This document shows positions 62,218-64,000 of a stretch of 64,000 nucleotides of DNA, piece after piece (the first letter of the stretch is position 1; every line of letters starts with the position of its first letter). Source of the DNA: Tissierella sp. MB52-C2 (GTDB taxonomy: Bacteria; Bacillota; Clostridia; Tissierellales; Tissierellaceae); NCBI RefSeq assembly GCF_030931715.1, contig NZ_CP133261.1, positions 2,210,643 to 2,274,642 of the forward strand. The letters are read 5' to 3'. A program made the translations under genes and the position numbers. The notes under the pieces are model-generated. The model did no database searches and had not been told where the DNA came from. It saw nothing but the letters and a program-made list of their open reading frames with translations.

Positions 62218-64000
62218 TTATTCTGATAAGCTATTTTTAAAAGGTAGGGATTCCTTAGTTCCAACTGCATTTAATCCTAGATATTCTGCAATAATATCTC
62301 TTGCCATTGGTCCTGCATAACCTCCACTACCACCTTGAAATAACACTACTGATACTGCTATTTCAGGATCTTCATAAGGTGCAAAGGCAACAAACCATGC
62401 GAAATCATCATAAGTATCCCCAGTATAAGGGTTTACCCCTCCTCTTTGAGCAGTACCTGTTTTAGAGCCTACTTGTACTGGAAATTTACCAAATATTTTT
62501 CTAGAAGATCCATCATTTGATACTGCTAACATAGCTTTTTTTATATGATCCAAGTTTTCATAGTTATTTAATGCTATTCTTTCACCTTCAGGCTCGTTAT
62601 TAAGAATAATCTTAGAATTATTATAATTTTTCACATTATCTACTAAGGTTGCTTTATGTCTATAACCTCCATTAGATATTGTAGCTATATAATTTGCCAT
62701 CTGAATAGGACTATAAGAGTTTTGACCCTGGCCAATAGTTACATTTAGAGTATCTGATATATTCCATCCAGCTTGTTGTAAATAACTAAATTTTATTCTA
62801 TCAGCTAGTCCTTCTTTTTTTCCTAGCAACTTCTTTTCTGGCTCTAATCCAAAAGCATCTAGTCTTCTAATAACTTCTCCCCTAGATAATGGTTCTTCTA
62901 GCTCTGTCCAGCTTACTATCTCTTCTATTATATCTTGAATAGTATCTTGGTCCAACACAGTATCTTCTTTTATATATTTTTCTATATTTCCACGCAATTC
63001 GGATTTTAACATTGCTTTAGTAGTTATTACTTTTCGTTGTGGATCGGGAACACCACCTGATACTTCTGCAGGTATATTTATTTCTATACCACTTTTATCA
63101 TTTAATCCTAATTGTTTAGATAAGTCTACTATATCTTCAAGCTCAAGCTTAACCCCTATATTTTCTCCGGTTCTCTGATTTCTTCCTAAGGCTAATGTAT
63201 AAAAATAATAGTTACATGAATCTCTGATGGCATCATATAAGTTCTCATATCCATGGGTGCCCCTACTCTGATTCCAAATCCAACATCCAGGGGTATAACT
63301 TCCAACTTGAACATATCCCATATCTCTTATGGCTTTAGTAGGGCTCATACCCTTTTCTAGCCCAGCTAATCCAGTTACCATCTTGAAAATTGAACCAGGT
63401 TGTACAGCAGTTTGAATTGCTATATTATATAATGGCCTAGGTGCTAAAGGATCTTTATCATGTTCTGGAAATAAACTTAACCAGTCTGCATTAGATATTC
63501 CCGTTGAAAACAAGTTTGGATCATAAGCAGGATAACTAGCCATAGCTAGTACTTCACCAGTTTTAACATTGGTAGCTACTACTGCACCAGATGTGGCGTT
63601 TACATAAGGTCTACCCTTTTTTCTGTTAGTACCAAATTTATAATTGCCCCATGGGCTTTCATAAGTTCCACCAACTTGAACTTTTTCTAACGTTTGCTGC
63701 AATACGCTTTCTGCAAGTTTTTGCAACTTCAAATCTATGGTTAAATAAAGGTTGTCTCCTGGTACTGGGCTTTTCTCATCTAAAGTATTAGTTGTATTTC
63801 CAAGTGCATCTACTTCAACTCTTTTTATCCCATTCTCTCCCCTTAAAACGTCTTCAAAGCTTTCCTCAACTCCAGTTTTACCTATAATATCATTAGGGGA
63901 ATATCCATTTTCATCTACATACTTTTTAATTTCATTAGGCTGACTAATTTTACCTAAATACCCCAATATATGGGCAGCTGTAGATTTTTCTGGATAATAT
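62218..64000 (-). CDS. mrdA: Penicillin-binding protein 2 (MrdA type), 5' end beyond the window
   Basis: This transpeptidase has the active-site PGSIFKM (SxxK), DSCNYYFY (SxN) and SKTGTAQ (KTG). Its N-terminal part enters from the right edge reading YYPEKSTAAHILGYLGKI, so the start lies outside. About 100 residues between SxN and KTG form an insertion (LRGNIEKYIKEDTVLDQD region) seen in clostridial PBP2. It makes side-wall peptidoglycan with RodA and lies beside minCDE as in the mre-min region. Confidence 0.93.
   Translation of the reverse strand, partial: YYPEKSTAAHILGYLGKISQPNEIKKYVDENGYSPNDIIGKTGVEESFEDVLRGENGIKRVEVDALGNTTNTLDEKSPVPGDNLYLTIDLKLQKLAESVLQQTLEKVQVGGTYESPWGNYKFGTNRKKGRPYVNATSGAVVATNVKTGEVLAMASYPAYDPNLFSTGISNADWLSLFPEHDKDPLAPRPLYNIAIQTAVQPGSIFKMVTGLAGLEKGMSPTKAIRDMGYVQVGSYTPGCWIWNQSRGTHGYENLYDAIRDSCNYYFYTLALGRNQRTGENIGVKLELEDIVDLSKQLGLNDKSGIEINIPAEVSGGVPDPQRKVITTKAMLKSELRGNIEKYIKEDTVLDQDTIQDIIEEIVSWTELEEPLSRGEVIRRLDAFGLEPEKKLLGKKEGLADRIKFSYLQQAGWNISDTLNVTIGQGQNSYSPIQMANYIATISNGGYRHKATLVDNVKNYNNSKIILNNEPEGERIALNNYENLDHIKKAMLAVSNDGSSRKIFGKFPVQVGSKTGTAQRGGVNPYTGDTYDDFAWFVAFAPYEDPEIAVSVVLFQGGSGGYAGPMARDIIAEYLGLNAVGTKESLPFKNSLSE

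Overview
This is a low-GC Bacillota (Firmicutes) chromosome segment, very probably from a spore-forming anaerobic member of the Clostridia; Tissierellales-type organisms fit best, but the species is inferred. The evidence is AT-rich coding, strong AGGAGG-type ribosome binding sites, frequent TTG/GTG starts, sporulation genes (spoIIP, gpr, yqfC, yqfD), T-box and CIRCE regulation, and a complete selenocysteine machinery (selA, selB, selD and tRNA-Sec). Almost all genes lie on the minus strand; rpsT, an alanyl-tRNA editing gene, dacF and a few small island genes are on the plus strand.

Layout. 0-12.6 kb is a conserved block read right to left: nfeD, floA, a small unknown gene, yqfC, yqfD, phoH, ybeY, a dgkA-PAP2 fusion, a DUF3048 lipoprotein gene, cdd, era, recO, then T-box-controlled glyQ-glyS and the edge of a CcpN-like regulator. 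12.8-31.8 kb holds translation, chaperone and sporulation housekeeping: rpsU-yqeY, a HIT gene, the CIRCE-controlled hrcA-grpE-dnaK-dnaJ operon followed by prmA-rsmE-mtaB, hemW, lepA, lepB, spoIIP, gpr, divergent rpsT, holA and comEC.

32-45 kb interrupts the usual comEA-comEC neighbourhood. It holds an AlaX-like gene, a two-P-loop ATPase, an HExxH protein, a roughly 4.3-kb accessory island and the selenocysteine locus. The island lies between a tRNA-Sec 3' fragment (35436-35499) and the intact tRNA-Sec gene (39708-39804), as expected of an old integrative element inserted at a tRNA. It carries a HIT-like gene under a palindromic operator, a 48-residue holin-like/type I toxin-like ORF flanked by terminators, a lone DUF1657 gene, broken IS3 and IS1182 transposase pieces and an acyltransferase gene. 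selD starts upstream of where a simple ORF reading would put it: it contains an in-frame TGA (selenocysteine) followed by a SECIS-like hairpin.

45-64 kb is housekeeping again: dacF, a cystine symporter gene under a T-box with a probable TGC (Cys) specifier, ridA, rsfS-yqeK-nadD-yhbY, obg, rpmA-prp-rplU with an L21 leader, rng, two genes of the TIGR03936/TIGR03960 pair, an ApbE flavin transferase next to a two-site FMN lipoprotein, minC-minD-minE and a PBP2 gene running off the right edge.

Nothing in the window is clearly a wholly new system. The observations most worth following are the tRNA-Sec island with its toxin-like ORF, the selenocysteine-containing SelD, a 26-codon membrane peptide ahead of comEC and a 59-residue Cys-rich protein next to obg.
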